Shown piece after piece: positions 8,465 to 19,368 of a stretch of DNA of 64,000 nucleotides (the stretch's first letter is position 1; each line of letters opens with the position of its first letter). The translations under genes were made by a program, and so were the position numbers. The notes beneath the pieces were generated by a model. That model saw nothing but the letters and a program-made list of their open reading frames with translations. It ran no database searches and was not told where the DNA came from. Source of the stretch: Myroides oncorhynchi (GTDB lineage Bacteria > Bacteroidota > Bacteroidia > Flavobacteriales > Flavobacteriaceae). The stretch is taken from positions 2,491,501-2,555,500 of the forward strand of contig NZ_JAJJMP010000001.1 of NCBI RefSeq assembly GCF_020905415.1, given 5' to 3'.

Positions 8465-10999
8465 TTACTGTGCATTAACTAATACTTCTAATGCGTCTTT
8501 TGCTTCGTTTAGTTTCATTTCGATACTATCACCTAGCGTTATTTTAGAGTTTACGATCTCTTCTGCTAGTGGGTCTTCGATGTACTTCTGGATAGCTCGT
8601 TTTAGCGGTCTAGCTCCATACTGTTTATCAAATCCTTTCTCAGCGATGAAATCTTTCGCATCGTCACTTAACGTTAGGTTATAACCTAAGTCAGTGATGC
8701 GAGTAAATAACTTTTTAAGTTCGATATCGATGATTAGGTCGATATGGTTGCGTTCTAAAGCATTGAAGACAATGATATCATCTATTCTGTTTAAGAACTC
8801 AGGAGCAAAAGCTTTCTTCAGTGCGTTTTCTATTACAGACTTAGAGTTTTGACCAGTTTGTTCTTGTCTTGCATTTGTTCCAAAACCAACACCTTGACCA
8901 AAGTCTTTTAGTTGACGAGCTCCGATGTTAGAAGTCATAATGATGATAGTATTTCTAAAATCAACTTTGCGACCTAAACTATCTGTAAGGTGTCCATCAT
9001 CTAACACTTGTAATAACATATTAAATACGTCTGGGTGTGCCTTCTCGATTTCATCAAATAGAATTACACTATATGGTTTTCTTCTGATCTTCTCAGTTAG
9101 TTGACCACCTTCTTCGTATCCTACGTATCCTGGAGGCGCTCCTACTAATCTAGAGATCGCGAACTTCTCCATATACTCACTCATATCGATACGGATAAGT
9201 GCTTCTTCAGAATCAAACATCTCTTTAGCGATAACTTTCGCTAACTGCGTTTTACCTACACCAGTCTGTCCTAAGAAGATAAATGAACCAATAGGTCTAT
9301 TTGGGTCTTTTAGTCCAGCTCTGTTTCTCTGAATAGCCTTAGCGATCTTAGAGACAGCTTCGTCCTGACCGATTACTTTACCTTTAATTAACTGAGGAAG
9401 ATTAGCTAGTTTAGTAATCTCTTTCTCCGCTATTCTATTTACAGGTATACCAGTCATCATAGACACCACATCAGCAACGTCCTCTTCAGTAACCACTATT
9501 CTGTTCTGCTTAACATCCTGTTCCCAATTTTCTTGAGCGATAGCTAAGTCCTTCTCTAGTTGTTTCTCATCATCTCTTAATCGAGCAGCTTCTTCATACT
9601 TTTGCTTTTGTACCATTTCGTTCTTTTGCTCTTTCGCTAGCTCTAGTCTTTGCTCAAGATCAACGATATTATCAGGTACATTGATATTCGTGATGTGTAC
9701 ACGCGATCCTACTTCATCCATAGCATCGATAGCCTTGTCTGGTAAGAATCGGTCACTCATATATCTATTCGTAAGTTTCACACACGCCTCGATAGCTTCA
9801 TCAGTGTACGTTACATTATGGTGACTTTCGTATTTATCTTTGATGTTGTTTAAGATAGTAATCGTCTCGTCTACAGTAGTCGGTTCTACGATTACTTTTT
9901 GGAAACGACGCTCTAAAGCACCATCTTTCTCTATGTGCTGTCTAAACTCGTCTAGGGTAGTGGCACCGATACATTGGATTTCACCTCTAGCTAGAGCAGG
10001 TTTAAACATATTAGACGCATCTAGTGAACCAGTAGCTCCACCTGCACCTACGATAGTGTGAATCTCGTCTATGAATAGAATGATATCATCATTCTTCTCT
10101 AGTTCGTTCATCACAGCTTTCATTCTCTCCTCAAACTGACCTCTATACTTCGTACCCGCTACAAGGCTGGCTAAGTCTAATGTCACAACTCTTTTGTTAT
10201 AAAGAATACGAGAAACTTTCTTCTGGATAATACGCAGTGCTAATCCTTCTGCAATAGCAGATTTACCCACACCAGGTTCTCCGATTAGAAGAGGGTTGTT
10301 TTTCTTGCGTCTACTTAAGATTTGAGATACTCTCTCGATCTCTTTTTCACGACCTACAACAGGATCTAGCTTGCCATTCTCCGCCATTTCTGTTAAATCA
10401 CGACCAAAATTATCTAAAACAGGAGTTTTACTTCTTTTAGATGATTTAGTTGTAGAGCTGTCAGTACTGTCAGTGTTTTTACTGTCATCTTGACTTGGTT
10501 CATCGTAAGTTTGAGCTTTAGGTGTATCAAATAATTCTTCCGTAGCGTTCTTTACATCATTAGTTGTACTTAAGTATTCTTGTTTAATAGCTTCATAATC
10601 TACTTTCATTTTGTTTAGAATTTGAGTAGTAGGATCATCACTATTTTTTAAGATACAAAGTAGTAAGTGAACTGAGTTAATTTCGTCATTTTTAAATAGT
10701 TTAACTTCCAGATAAGTCAATCTTAATGCTCGTTCAGCTTGTTTTGTTAAATGTAATTGTACTTTGTTATTTAACAACTCTTTATTGTGAGAAGCGGGGT
10801 TTAAAGTTTCTATTTTATGGCGTAGAAAATCAATATCTATATCTAGGTTACTTAAAATATTAGAGGCTTCACCTTGTTCTATTTTTAATAGTCCTAGTAA
10901 TAGATGCTCAGTACCTATAGAGTCGTGGTTAAGCCTGATAGCTTCATCTTTACTATAAGAAATAACATCTTTTACTTCTTGTGAGAAATTATCATCCAT
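8465..10999 (-). CDS. clpC: ClpC-type AAA+ unfoldase of the Clp protease
   Basis: Hexameric unfoldase that feeds substrates to ClpP. Residue numbers below count from an upstream ATG at 11011. Two Clp N-repeats cover about 5–150, followed by an acidic/Ser-rich linker (165–195). Walker A1 is GEPGVGKS (244–251) and Walker B1 ILFIDE. The UVR-like middle region contains [18 protein letters not shown] (471–488), which marks ClpC rather than ClpB or ClpA. Walker A2 is GQTGVGKT (581–588). The ClpP-docking loop VGFG is at 708–711. The start at 10999 ([12 protein letters not shown]) is preferred because family members begin there; the ATG four codons upstream is also possible. Divergent from gyrA. Confidence 0.95.
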   Translation of the reverse strand: MDDNFSQEVKDVISYSKDEAIRLNHDSIGTEHLLLGLLKIEQGEASNILSNLDIDIDFLRHKIETLNPASHNKELLNNKVQLHLTKQAERALRLTYLEVKLFKNDEINSVHLLLCILKNSDDPTTQILNKMKVDYEAIKQEYLSTTNDVKNATEELFDTPKAQTYDEPSQDDSKNTDSTDSSTTKSSKRSKTPVLDNFGRDLTEMAENGKLDPVVGREKEIERVSQILSRRKKNNPLLIGEPGVGKSAIAEGLALRIIQKKVSRILYNKRVVTLDLASLVAGTKYRGQFEERMKAVMNELEKNDDIILFIDEIHTIVGAGGATGSLDASNMFKPALARGEIQCIGATTLDEFRQHIEKDGALERRFQKVIVEPTTVDETITILNNIKDKYESHHNVTYTDEAIEACVKLTNRYMSDRFLPDKAIDAMDEVGSRVHITNINVPDNIVDLEQRLELAKEQKNEMVQKQKYEEAARLRDDEKQLEKDLAIAQENWEQDVKQNRIVVTEEDVADVVSMMTGIPVNRIAEKEITKLANLPQLIKGKVIGQDEAVSKIAKAIQRNRAGLKDPNRPIGSFIFLGQTGVGKTQLAKVIAKEMFDSEEALIRIDMSEYMEKFAISRLVGAPPGYVGYEEGGQLTEKIRRKPYSVILFDEIEKAHPDVFNMLLQVLDDGHLTDSLGRKVDFRNTIIIMTSNIGARQLKDFGQGVGFGTNARQEQTGQNSKSVIENALKKAFAPEFLNRIDDIIVFNALERNHIDLIIDIELKKLFTRITDLGYNLTLSDDAKDFIAEKGFDKQYGARPLKRAIQKYIEDPLAEEIVNSKITLGDSIEMKLNEAKDALEVLVNAQ

Positions 11000-11249
11000 T
11001 TTTCGTTTCAAATTAGGTGAATATTCATTTTAATTTTTAAAGATACAAAAAGTGTACCTATTGCAAAAAAGCTGACAATAGCTAATTGACAAAAAAAAAG
11101 TATAATAAAAAAGGAAGAAAGAGTTTTTTTATTAAAAAAAGATTTTGTTCAATAATCAAATGAAATACTTGTATAATTACGTGTATAAAACCTATAAAAA
11201 CTGTATATTAGCGCGTTTAATAATTGACAATTTTTAATTTTATATACAT

Positions 11250-13778
11250 ATGTCTGAAGGAGAAAAGTTGATTCCTATTAACATTGAGGAGCAAATGAAA
11301 TCAGCATACATTGATTATTCAATGTCTGTAATTGTATCGCGCGCGCTTCCTGATGTTAGAGATGGATTAAAACCTGTTCATCGAAGAGTATTATTCGGAA
11401 TGTATGAGCTTGGCGTAATGGCTAATAGAGCACATAAAAAGTCGGCGAGAATTGTAGGGGAAGTTTTAGGTAAATATCACCCACACGGTGATAGTTCTGT
11501 GTACGATGCGATGGTGCGTATGGCTCAAGATTGGAGTATGCGTTATTTACTAGTGGATGGACAAGGTAACTTTGGATCTGTAGATGGCGATAGTCCTGCA
11601 GCAATGCGTTACACAGAAGCAAGAATGAAGAAGTTATCAGAAGATATTCTTGCAGATATTGATAAAGAAACAGTGGACTTCCAGTTGAACTTTGATGATA
11701 CATTGGAAGAGCCTAAAGTAATGCCAACTAGAGTACCTACTTTATTGATAAATGGAGCTTCAGGTATTGCGGTTGGGATGGCAACTAACATGGCGCCTCA
11801 TAATTTATCTGAGGTAATAGATGGAACATTAGCTTATATTGATAACAATGATATTGAGATTGATGAGTTGATGAATCATATTAAAGCACCAGATTTTCCA
11901 ACAGGAGGTGTTATATACGGTTATGAAGGAGTAAGAGAGGCTTTTAAAACAGGTAGAGGTCGTATCGTTATGCGTGCCAAAGCAAGTTTTGAAGAGGTAG
12001 ATGGTAGAGAGTGTATTATTGTGACTGAGATTCCTTTTCAAGTGAATAAGGCAGAGATGATTAAGAAAACTGCTGAAGCCGTTAATGAAAAGAGAATAGA
12101 AGGTATAGCTACCATTCGCGATGAGTCAGATAGAAAGGGAATGCGAATTGTCTATATTTTAAAAAGAGATGCAGTACCTAATATTGTTTTAAATACACTT
12201 TATAAGTATACTCAACTTCAGTCTTCGTTTAGTGTTAATAACATTGCCTTAGTTAATGGTAGACCTCAGACATTAGATCTGAAAGAATTAATCTACCATT
12301 TCGTTGAACATAGACATGATGTAGTTACTCGCAGAACTCAGTTTGAATTAAGAAAAGCTGAAGAACGTGCACACATTTTAGAAGGGTTAATTATTGCTTC
12401 TGATAATATAGACGAAGTTATTCGACTAATCCGCGCATCTAATAATGCAGATGAAGCAAGAGCTAAATTAATAGAAGCATTTAAATTATCTGAGATTCAA
12501 GCTCGTGCAATCGTTGAAATGCGTTTACGTCAGTTAACAGGACTAGAGCAAGATAAGTTGCGTGCGGAGTATGAAGAAATAATGAAATTAATTACTCATT
12601 TAAGAGAATTATTAGCTAGTAAAGAGCTAAGAATGAACTTGATTAAAGAGGAGTTAATTGAGATTAAAAATAAATATGGCGATGAACGTCGTTCTGTGAT
12701 TGAATATGCAGGAGGTGACGTTAGTATTACTGATTTGATTGCTGATGAGCAAGTAGTTATTACTATTTCTCACGCAGGATATATCAAGCGTACGCCATTG
12801 TCTGAATACAAAACTCAGAATAGAGGAGGAGTAGGACAGAAGTCTGCTGGTACAAGAGATCAAGATTTCTTAGAGCATATGTATGTTGCTACTAACCATC
12901 AGTATATGTTGTTCTTTACTCAAAAAGGTAAGTGTTTCTGGATGAGAGTTTACGAAATACCTGAGGGAACTAAAACAAGTAAAGGTCGTGCGATTCAGAA
13001 TTTGATTAATATAGAGAATGATGATAAGGTAAAAGCATTTATCTGTACTCAAGACCTTAAAAACGAGGAATACATCAATGAGCATTTTGTTATCATGGCT
13101 ACTAAACAAGGTCAAGTTAAGAAAACGCCTTTAGAGCAATATTCTCGTCCGCGTCAGAATGGAATTAATGCTATTACTATTAAAGAAGATGATGAGCTAT
13201 TAGAAGCTAAATTAACTGATGGTAAGAGCAAGGTACTTATAGCATTGCGTTCTGGTAAATTAGTTCGTTTTGATGAGGAGAAAACTCGTCCAATGGGTAG
13301 AACAGCGTCAGGTGTTAGAGGTATTACTTTGGCAAATGAGACAGATGAAGTAATAGGAATGGTATCTGTAAGTGATCTTGAAAGTGAGATTCTTGTTGTA
13401 TCTGAGAATGGTTATGGTAAACGTTCTTCTCTAGATGAATACCGTGAAACGAATCGTGGAGGTAAGGGAGTTAAGACAATGAATATTACTGATAAAACAG
13501 GATTATTAGTGTCTATTAATTCAGTAACAGATACAGATGATTTGATGATTATTAATAAATCTGGGCTGACTATACGTCTGAAAATTTCGGATTTACGTGT
13601 AATGGGACGTGCAACACAAGGGGTTCGTTTAATTAATATTAAAGGTAATGATTCTATTGCTGCAGTATGTAAAGTAATGCGTGAGGATGAAGAAGAAATG
13701 ATAGAGGGTGAAATGATCGAAGGAGATGTTGATAATATCATTGATATAGAAGATCAAATAAATGATAGTTTAGAGTAA
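11250..13778 (+). CDS. gyrA: DNA gyrase subunit A
   Basis: Breakage–reunion subunit of gyrase, which introduces negative supercoils. The catalytic tyrosine is Y121 in [10 protein letters not shown]. The quinolone-resistance region reads [14 protein letters not shown]82 and D86 correspond to E. coli S83 and D87, so the two usual resistance positions are unaltered. The C-terminal beta-pinwheel starts near residue 500 and carries the GyrA box as QNRGGVG, with a second repeat TNRGGKG. The acidic tail ([15 protein letters not shown]) is a common feature. 842 residues, full length. A TPR gene follows 25 bases downstream and may be co-transcribed. Confidence 0.97.
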   Translation: MSEGEKLIPINIEEQMKSAYIDYSMSVIVSRALPDVRDGLKPVHRRVLFGMYELGVMANRAHKKSARIVGEVLGKYHPHGDSSVYDAMVRMAQDWSMRYLLVDGQGNFGSVDGDSPAAMRYTEARMKKLSEDILADIDKETVDFQLNFDDTLEEPKVMPTRVPTLLINGASGIAVGMATNMAPHNLSEVIDGTLAYIDNNDIEIDELMNHIKAPDFPTGGVIYGYEGVREAFKTGRGRIVMRAKASFEEVDGRECIIVTEIPFQVNKAEMIKKTAEAVNEKRIEGIATIRDESDRKGMRIVYILKRDAVPNIVLNTLYKYTQLQSSFSVNNIALVNGRPQTLDLKELIYHFVEHRHDVVTRRTQFELRKAEERAHILEGLIIASDNIDEVIRLIRASNNADEARAKLIEAFKLSEIQARAIVEMRLRQLTGLEQDKLRAEYEEIMKLITHLRELLASKELRMNLIKEELIEIKNKYGDERRSVIEYAGGDVSITDLIADEQVVITISHAGYIKRTPLSEYKTQNRGGVGQKSAGTRDQDFLEHMYVATNHQYMLFFTQKGKCFWMRVYEIPEGTKTSKGRAIQNLINIENDDKVKAFICTQDLKNEEYINEHFVIMATKQGQVKKTPLEQYSRPRQNGINAITIKEDDELLEAKLTDGKSKVLIALRSGKLVRFDEEKTRPMGRTASGVRGITLANETDEVIGMVSVSDLESEILVVSENGYGKRSSLDEYRETNRGGKGVKTMNITDKTGLLVSINSVTDTDDLMIINKSGLTIRLKISDLRVMGRATQGVRLINIKGNDSIAAVCKVMREDEEEMIEGEMIEGDVDNIIDIEDQINDSLE

Positions 13779-13803
13779 TAACAAAACAACAATCTATACA
13801 ATT

Positions 13804-15072
13804 ATGAATAAAGGATATGTTTATTTATTGTCAGCTTTAATGTTTTCAGGCTTGACAATGGCTCAAAAGAAAGAGCTAAAAGATGCAGAGAAAGCTGTTA
13901 AAAAAGGTAATGTAACTGAAGCTACTGCTGCTCTAAAAGCAGTAGAAAGTGTTCTTGACAATGCAAGTAATACTGAGAAAGCTCAGTTTTATGCTTTGAA
14001 AAATACTTTAGCTTTTACTCAGGTAGAAAAAGATATTGACGTAGATAATAATGTTGATGCTATAATTGCTTCTTTTAAGAAGATCAATGAATTTGAATCT
14101 AATAAAGGAAGTAAGATTGTAAAGCAAGCTCAAGAAGAGGTTAATACTGTTGCAGGGAAAGTAGTTGCTAAAGCTATAGAAGATAATGGTTCTGCTAATT
14201 ATAAAGGAGCAAGCAGACGTTTTAATCAAGCGTATGAATTAAATCCTAGAGATACTGTTTATTTATATTATGCTGCGTCTACAGCAATTAATTCGAAGGA
14301 TTATGCAGATGCCGTTGAGAAGTATAAAAAATTAGTTGAGATAGGATATAACGGAAGTGAATCCTATTATACAGCCATAGATAAAGCATCAGGACAAGTA
14401 CAAAGTTTTGGAAAAGACTCTAAAATGCGTGACTTAATGGTTAAGCAAGGAACTCATACAGATCCTAAATTTGTAAAAGAGGATTCTAAGCGTCCTGAGA
14501 TTTTAAAAAACTTAGTTTTAATTTATAATCAAGAAGGGAAAACTGCAGAAGCTGAGAAAGCTATTGTTGCTGCAAGAGAGGCTAACCCAGATGATATTAA
14601 TTTATTATTAACTCATATGGATCTTTACTTAAAGTCTAATAATATGGGTAAATATGAGGAGTTAGCTAAACAAGCTTTAGCTAAGAATCCAAATGATGAT
14701 GTTTTATTATATAATTTAGGAGTTACTAGCTTTGATGCTGGACGTTTTGACGAAGCTCGTAAATATTATGAACAAGCAATCAAAATCAATCCTAAGTCTG
14801 AAAATGCTTATCTAAATATGGCTTTCCTTAAGTTACAACCAGATCAAGAATTGACTAATAAGATGAATAACCTTGGAATGTCTGCAGCTGATAATAAAAA
14901 ATATGATGCTTATAAAAAGCAGAAACATGAGATTTATAGAGATGCTATGAATGATTTAGAAAAAGTTATTTCGATTAATCCTAATAATGAAGCGGCTGTT
15001 AGTACTTTGAGAAATATTTATCGTGCATTAGAAATGAATGATAAATTAAAAGCATTAGAAGCTAAGAATTAA
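13804..15072 (+). CDS. Exported tetratricopeptide-repeat protein
   Basis: 422 residues. An N-terminal signal peptide (MNKGYVYLLSALMFSGLTMA, cleavage before QKK) is followed by TPR-like helical pairs, most clearly at about 270–345 (NPDDINLLLTHMDLYLKSN; NPNDDVLLYNLGVTSFDAG; NPKSENAYLNMAFLKL) and at the C-terminus. No enzymatic motif. Such proteins usually act as periplasmic protein-interaction scaffolds; the partner is unknown. It starts 25 bases after gyrA with no terminator between, and ends at a bidirectional hairpin. Confidence 0.85.
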   Translation: MNKGYVYLLSALMFSGLTMAQKKELKDAEKAVKKGNVTEATAALKAVESVLDNASNTEKAQFYALKNTLAFTQVEKDIDVDNNVDAIIASFKKINEFESNKGSKIVKQAQEEVNTVAGKVVAKAIEDNGSANYKGASRRFNQAYELNPRDTVYLYYAASTAINSKDYADAVEKYKKLVEIGYNGSESYYTAIDKASGQVQSFGKDSKMRDLMVKQGTHTDPKFVKEDSKRPEILKNLVLIYNQEGKTAEAEKAIVAAREANPDDINLLLTHMDLYLKSNNMGKYEELAKQALAKNPNDDVLLYNLGVTSFDAGRFDEARKYYEQAIKINPKSENAYLNMAFLKLQPDQELTNKMNNLGMSAADNKKYDAYKKQKHEIYRDAMNDLEKVISINPNNEAAVSTLRNIYRALEMNDKLKALEAKN

Positions 15073-15080
15073 TATAAAAA

Positions 15081-15114
15081 AAAGACTAGATATTTATATC
15101 TAGTCTTTTTTTAT
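15081..15114. terminator. Bidirectional terminator between TPR and DUF349 genes
   Basis: AAAGACTAGATA / TATCTAGTCTTT forms a 12-bp stem with a 4-nt loop, flanked by A-runs on the left and T-runs on the right. It can serve both the plus-strand TPR gene and the minus-strand DUF349 gene, whose stop is at 15118. Confidence 0.92.
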
Positions 15115-15117
15115 TGG

Positions 15118-17016
15118 TTAATTATCTGATTTTAAGTTTTTTATTTGAGTTAGTTTATCTTCCCAGATTTTTAAATCTTCCCTCTGTTTTTCAATACTCT
15201 TGCGAACTTCTTTTACAAAAGGATTATCATCACTTGGATTTTGTATGTATGCAAGGTTGTTTTCTAATTGTATTATTGTAGAATTTCCTTCTTCAATTTT
15301 ACGTTGAATAAAGATTGCCTCATTTTGTAGCTTGCGCTTATCATTAGTTTCTAATATAGATTCTAGTCTATTATTGAATTTAACAGCTTCTGATTCTCTT
15401 TTACTTAAGCTCAGTTTATCAAATAGTGCATCTAGTATTTTATTGAATTTACCTTCAATAAAGCGCTTATTAGTAGGAACTGCTCCTATAGATTTCCAAT
15501 TGTTTATATGATTTTTAATCTCACCTAAATCTGTTTTATGATCTCCAGATAATTGAAATCCTTTTAATAAATCAAGATATTCTTTCTTTCTGTTATACGC
15601 ATCTAGTTCTACCTCTGATTCTTTATTCTTAACAGTATGTAAGCGATTAAAATAAGAATTACATGCTTCTTTAAAATCAGCCCATAGTTGATCAGAATAT
15701 TTACGTGGTACATGACCAATTAGCTTCCAATCATCTTGTATTTTTTTCATGATAGGTGTAACTTTAATAAAGTCTTCACTATCTTTTAATTCTTGCGCTT
15801 TTTGGATAAGAGCTAATTTTTTCGAGTAATTATCTTGTTGCTCCTTTTTAAGCTCTTTGTAATATGCGTTTTTGTTACTATTAAAGTTTCTAGTAGCTAG
15901 TTTAAAAAGATCCCAAACTTCTTCATTGTTATCTATTGGTACCTTTCCTATAGCGAAAAAACGTTGTCTTAGTTCTTCTACTTTTGCTATTTCTTTCTGC
16001 CATTGGTTATGGTTGATTATCTTTTGTTTAGATAACTGATCTATTTCACTTATTATCGTTACTTTTAAGACAAGATTTTCTTTTTCAACACTTCTTAGTT
16101 GGTCGAACAGTATTTCTCGCTTATCATGCATTTGTTTAGTTATCTCACTAAATTGCTCCCATATTTGCTCTCGTATATCACGATCAACTGGTCCAATTTC
16201 TTCTTTCCATATTCTATGAAGAGTTTGAAGCTCTCTAAAGGATTTGATTACATCATTATTCGTTAGTAGTTCCTCAGCTCTAGATATTAGTTTTTGTTTC
16301 TGTTCTAAATTGTATTTAAAGTCAAGATCTCTAGATTCTCTATCTAAGTGTAGTTGATCATAGAATCTTTCTACATGAAAGTGATAGTTATTCCAAACGT
16401 GATTATATTTATCTTTAGGTATTGGGCCTGCATTTTTCCATTCATCTCTAAATTCTCCTAAGAGTTTTAGAGCATCTCCGTTATTGTCACTATTATCAAT
16501 TAAGTCTTTTAACTTTTCTATAATAGTTAAACGCTTCTCTAGATTTGTATTTAAGTTGTTTTGTAACTGCTTAAAATAAATATTTTTAGCTACTCTATAT
16601 TCTTCGTAATTATGATCGAATTCACTTTTAATTGGAAGTATGTATTGAAAGTCAGAGTCGTTTGCATCTGGGTTTTCTTCAAAGAATGCATCTCTTTTTT
16701 CATCTATTAAATCACTATACTTTCTGTAGAATTCTTTTTTAATATCTTCTACATGATCTTTGATAGTAGTTACTTTGTGATGTTTGATTAATTTGTGAAG
16801 TTCCTTGTTTAGCTTTTCTAAATCTAACTTTTCATAATTTATAGAAGGGATACTTACATCATCTATAGCTGCTAAGTCTTCACCTTCTTCTGCATTAGAG
16901 GCTGTAATGGAATCAAGAGCTTTTTCTGTATCAGTTGGGACAACCACATTTGAATTTGATTCCGGTTTTTGTCCATCTGCTAGCTCATGCAGGTTGTCAT
17001 TCTTATTTTCTAACAT
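15118..17016 (-). CDS. Multi-domain DUF349 protein
   Basis: 632 residues, highly charged and predicted helical/coiled-coil. At least five tandem DUF349 modules are visible through the W-K-x-x-G-x-(V/I)-P signature: WKNAGPIPKDKY, WKEEIGPVDRDI, FFAIGKVPIDNN, WKLIGHVPRKYS and WKSIGAVPTNKR. Each is followed by a helix with W/F....F....N. No signal peptide or TM. The N-terminal 60 residues are acidic and low in complexity. DUF349 proteins are widespread in Bacteroidota and have no established activity. Transcribed away from aroE, with a gap of about 130 bases upstream containing a minus-strand TAAATTTG box (17084–17077) that could be its -7 element. Confidence 0.88.
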   Translation of the reverse strand: MLENKNDNLHELADGQKPESNSNVVVPTDTEKALDSITASNAEEGEDLAAIDDVSIPSINYEKLDLEKLNKELHKLIKHHKVTTIKDHVEDIKKEFYRKYSDLIDEKRDAFFEENPDANDSDFQYILPIKSEFDHNYEEYRVAKNIYFKQLQNNLNTNLEKRLTIIEKLKDLIDNSDNNGDALKLLGEFRDEWKNAGPIPKDKYNHVWNNYHFHVERFYDQLHLDRESRDLDFKYNLEQKQKLISRAEELLTNNDVIKSFRELQTLHRIWKEEIGPVDRDIREQIWEQFSEITKQMHDKREILFDQLRSVEKENLVLKVTIISEIDQLSKQKIINHNQWQKEIAKVEELRQRFFAIGKVPIDNNEEVWDLFKLATRNFNSNKNAYYKELKKEQQDNYSKKLALIQKAQELKDSEDFIKVTPIMKKIQDDWKLIGHVPRKYSDQLWADFKEACNSYFNRLHTVKNKESEVELDAYNRKKEYLDLLKGFQLSGDHKTDLGEIKNHINNWKSIGAVPTNKRFIEGKFNKILDALFDKLSLSKRESEAVKFNNRLESILETNDKRKLQNEAIFIQRKIEEGNSTIIQLENNLAYIQNPSDDNPFVKEVRKSIEKQREDLKIWEDKLTQIKNLKSDN

Positions 17017-17148
17017 GTTTCAAAAGTATTTATTTAAACAATATTTAGTAAAGCACAATAAATAATCGTGTTCACTCAAATTTAGTAAAAAATATTGAAT
17101 GAAATATATTTTTCTTTTGCTAGTTACTAAGAAATCAATTATTTAGTA

Positions 17149-17904
17149 TTAATCACCTCCAAAAGGTTTGTTCCATATTTTATATGCTTTTTCTGCTTGT
17201 AACACCAGCATTTCATAACCATTCTTAGTTTTAGCCCCTTTTAATGTAGCGGCTTTCATTAGAGCTGTTTCTTTAGGGTTGTATATTAAATCATAAACGA
17301 TATGCCTTTCTGATAGGTATTCAACAGGCACTTCTGGCATAAGATCAATATTAGGAAATGTACCAACTGGTGTAGTATTGATAATCAAAGTATATTTAGA
17401 CATGATTTCTTCTGTTAATTCAGAATAGAGTAGGGTGTTAGTATCCTTGACTCTACTGACAAAGGTGTATTTTAATCCTAATTTTTTTAAAGCATATTCT
17501 ATTGCTTTACTTGCGCCTCCAGTACCAAGTATTAATGCTCTTTTATGATGAAATTTTAAAAGTGGTTTTAAAGAGTGATAGAAGCCATACCAATCTGTAT
17601 TATACCCCTTAAGTTTACCTGATTTTGTTATCTGAATGGTATTGACTGCTCCAATAGTTTTCGCTTTTTTAGAAAGAGAATCTAGGTAAGGAATAATAGA
17701 TTTTTTATAAGGTATAGTAACATTAAAACCTCTTAGGTTCTTTTGCGTTTCTAAGAGATTTCCAAACTCACTAATAGATTGAAAATCGAAGTTGACATAC
17801 TCACTATTTTCCTCTTTTTTCAATTTCTTAAACTTCTGCGCAAAATAAGCACGAGAGAATGAGTATTCTATATTCTTACCGATTAATCCGTATCGTTTAG
17901 CCAT
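17149..17904 (-). CDS. aroE: Shikimate dehydrogenase
   Basis: Reduces 3-dehydroshikimate to shikimate with NADPH in aromatic amino-acid synthesis. The substrate-binding domain has K67 in GFNVTIPYK and D104 in GYNTDWYG, the catalytic Lys/Asp pair. The NADP loop is GTGGASKA (127–134). NTTPVGTFP and the C-terminal GYEMLVLQAEKAYKIW are family motifs. 251 residues, slightly shorter than E. coli AroE. It is flanked by an upstream terminator, so it is probably transcribed alone. Confidence 0.95.
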   Translation of the reverse strand: MAKRYGLIGKNIEYSFSRAYFAQKFKKLKKEENSEYVNFDFQSISEFGNLLETQKNLRGFNVTIPYKKSIIPYLDSLSKKAKTIGAVNTIQITKSGKLKGYNTDWYGFYHSLKPLLKFHHKRALILGTGGASKAIEYALKKLGLKYTFVSRVKDTNTLLYSELTEEIMSKYTLIINTTPVGTFPNIDLMPEVPVEYLSERHIVYDLIYNPKETALMKAATLKGAKTKNGYEMLVLQAEKAYKIWNKPFGGD

Positions 17905-17920
17905 AATTATTTTTATAAAA

Positions 17921-17947
17921 AAAGCTATTCATTAGGAATAGCTTTTT
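17921..17947 (-). terminator. Terminator of the aminotransferase/TPR operon
   Basis: AAAGCTATTC / GAATAGCTTT stem with a 5–7 nt loop and T-runs on both strands. On the minus strand it follows the TPR stop codon (17950) after only two bases. Confidence 0.88.
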
Positions 17948-17949
17948 TG

Positions 17950-19341
17950 TTATATATGATTTTTTATAATGCTCTGTACTATTGGATTTTCCCATTGATT
18001 TGGAAAATACGTTTGTATTAGTATTCTCTTTTCAAAATCCTTATTTAAGGCATTAGTTAGATGTTCTGTTCCTTTATCTATATTGTGTGTAGTAAAGTAT
18101 ATAACTGCTAATCTATAATCTATTTCAGCTTCATTGACATGGAAATTAGCAATCTGTAGCAGCTTTTGAATAGCTGTATCAAAATCTCCTAGAAGATACA
18201 ATACATCTGCCCATCCAGTCCAGTGTTCTACAATATCATTTCCAAGTTCTGCTGCTACTTTATAACCTCTTTCAGCTTCTTCAAAATTAAACAATGTTTT
18301 ATTTAAAATAGCATGGCGAATCCAATATTTCTCGTTGAATTCATCTATTTGTAATGCTTTTTGAAGATAGAACAGTGCTTTGTCATAATTCGCTTCTAGA
18401 ATACATAGATCTGTTAAAGCTATCCAGCCCTTGTCTAGCATCGGATCTTCATGAACAGCCTTCTTATAATATTGATAAGCTTGTGGGAAATTGTTTAAGC
18501 TTTCATAGCAAGAGCCTATTCGCATTAACACATATGAGTTAGGATCATCTAGCTCAATAGTTGTCATATAGTTATCTATTGCTTCTTTAAACTTATTAAG
18601 CTTTTCGAGTGTTTTTCCTTTCTCGATATATGCTCCTATAAACTCTTCGTCTATAAGTGTAGCATAGTCAAATGCCCACTCTGCCTTTTCATAATTTTTA
18701 ATGATAAAATATTGTCTCCCCAATTGATGCCATGCTATTTCACTATAAGGACTCTTATCAATAAATTTATTTAAGAATTCGATGGCTTCTTCGTTTTCGC
18801 TTAAAAAATCAAAACAATAGACTACGTTGTATAATGCGGATTGGTCTTCATCATCATGTTCTAGACATAATATAAAATTGTCTTTTGCTAGATCGATTTG
18901 ATCTAACATGAGATACTCCATTCCTAGTAAAGAATATACATCTGCTAAGTCTTCAGTTAACGTTAATGCCTTTTGTAATGATATAATAGCCTCTTCGTGT
19001 CTTCCTTTTTTAGAGTAAACATTTGCACGTTGAATAAAAACTTCTTCATTCTCAGGATCGATACTTTCTATTTCTGTTAGTAAGCGATCTGCACTTTCTA
19101 GTTTATTTTGGAAGACCAATAGTTCTACTTCTACTAGTTTTAAACCAATAGAATGAGGATGTTGATCTAATCCTAGCTTTAATGCTTTTTTTGCTAAATT
19201 TAGCTTTCCAGAATCGAGGTAGTGTAGAATGATATTCTCAAACTCTTCTGAATCAAAAAATAAAACTTTATTAGTCTTTAACATTGATTCAAAACGAGAT
19301 AGTGATAATTTGTATTCTTCTTCTTCGTTATCTAAATGCAT
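17950..19341 (-). CDS. Cytoplasmic tetratricopeptide-repeat protein
   Basis: 463 residues made almost entirely of TPR helix pairs from about residue 25 to 430; examples are HPHSIGLKLVEVELLVFQNK, DPENEEVFIQRANVYSKKGR, and SPYSEIAWHQLGRQYFIIKN. No signal peptide. It is the last gene of a three-gene minus-strand group (OstA-like, aminotransferase, TPR), 27 bases after the aminotransferase stop. Protein-interaction scaffold by fold; the client is unknown. Confidence 0.87.
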   Translation of the reverse strand: MHLDNEEEEYKLSLSRFESMLKTNKVLFFDSEEFENIILHYLDSGKLNLAKKALKLGLDQHPHSIGLKLVEVELLVFQNKLESADRLLTEIESIDPENEEVFIQRANVYSKKGRHEEAIISLQKALTLTEDLADVYSLLGMEYLMLDQIDLAKDNFILCLEHDDEDQSALYNVVYCFDFLSENEEAIEFLNKFIDKSPYSEIAWHQLGRQYFIIKNYEKAEWAFDYATLIDEEFIGAYIEKGKTLEKLNKFKEAIDNYMTTIELDDPNSYVLMRIGSCYESLNNFPQAYQYYKKAVHEDPMLDKGWIALTDLCILEANYDKALFYLQKALQIDEFNEKYWIRHAILNKTLFNFEEAERGYKVAAELGNDIVEHWTGWADVLYLLGDFDTAIQKLLQIANFHVNEAEIDYRLAVIYFTTHNIDKGTEHLTNALNKDFEKRILIQTYFPNQWENPIVQSIIKNHI

Positions 19342-19368
19342 ATTTGTTTTAATTGATTAGTTAGGATA

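Noticed and set aside
13412..13741. 109-residue minus-strand frame
   Set aside because: Antisense to the 3' end of gyrA, which is certain; Ser/Ile/Thr-rich composition is typical of a shadow.
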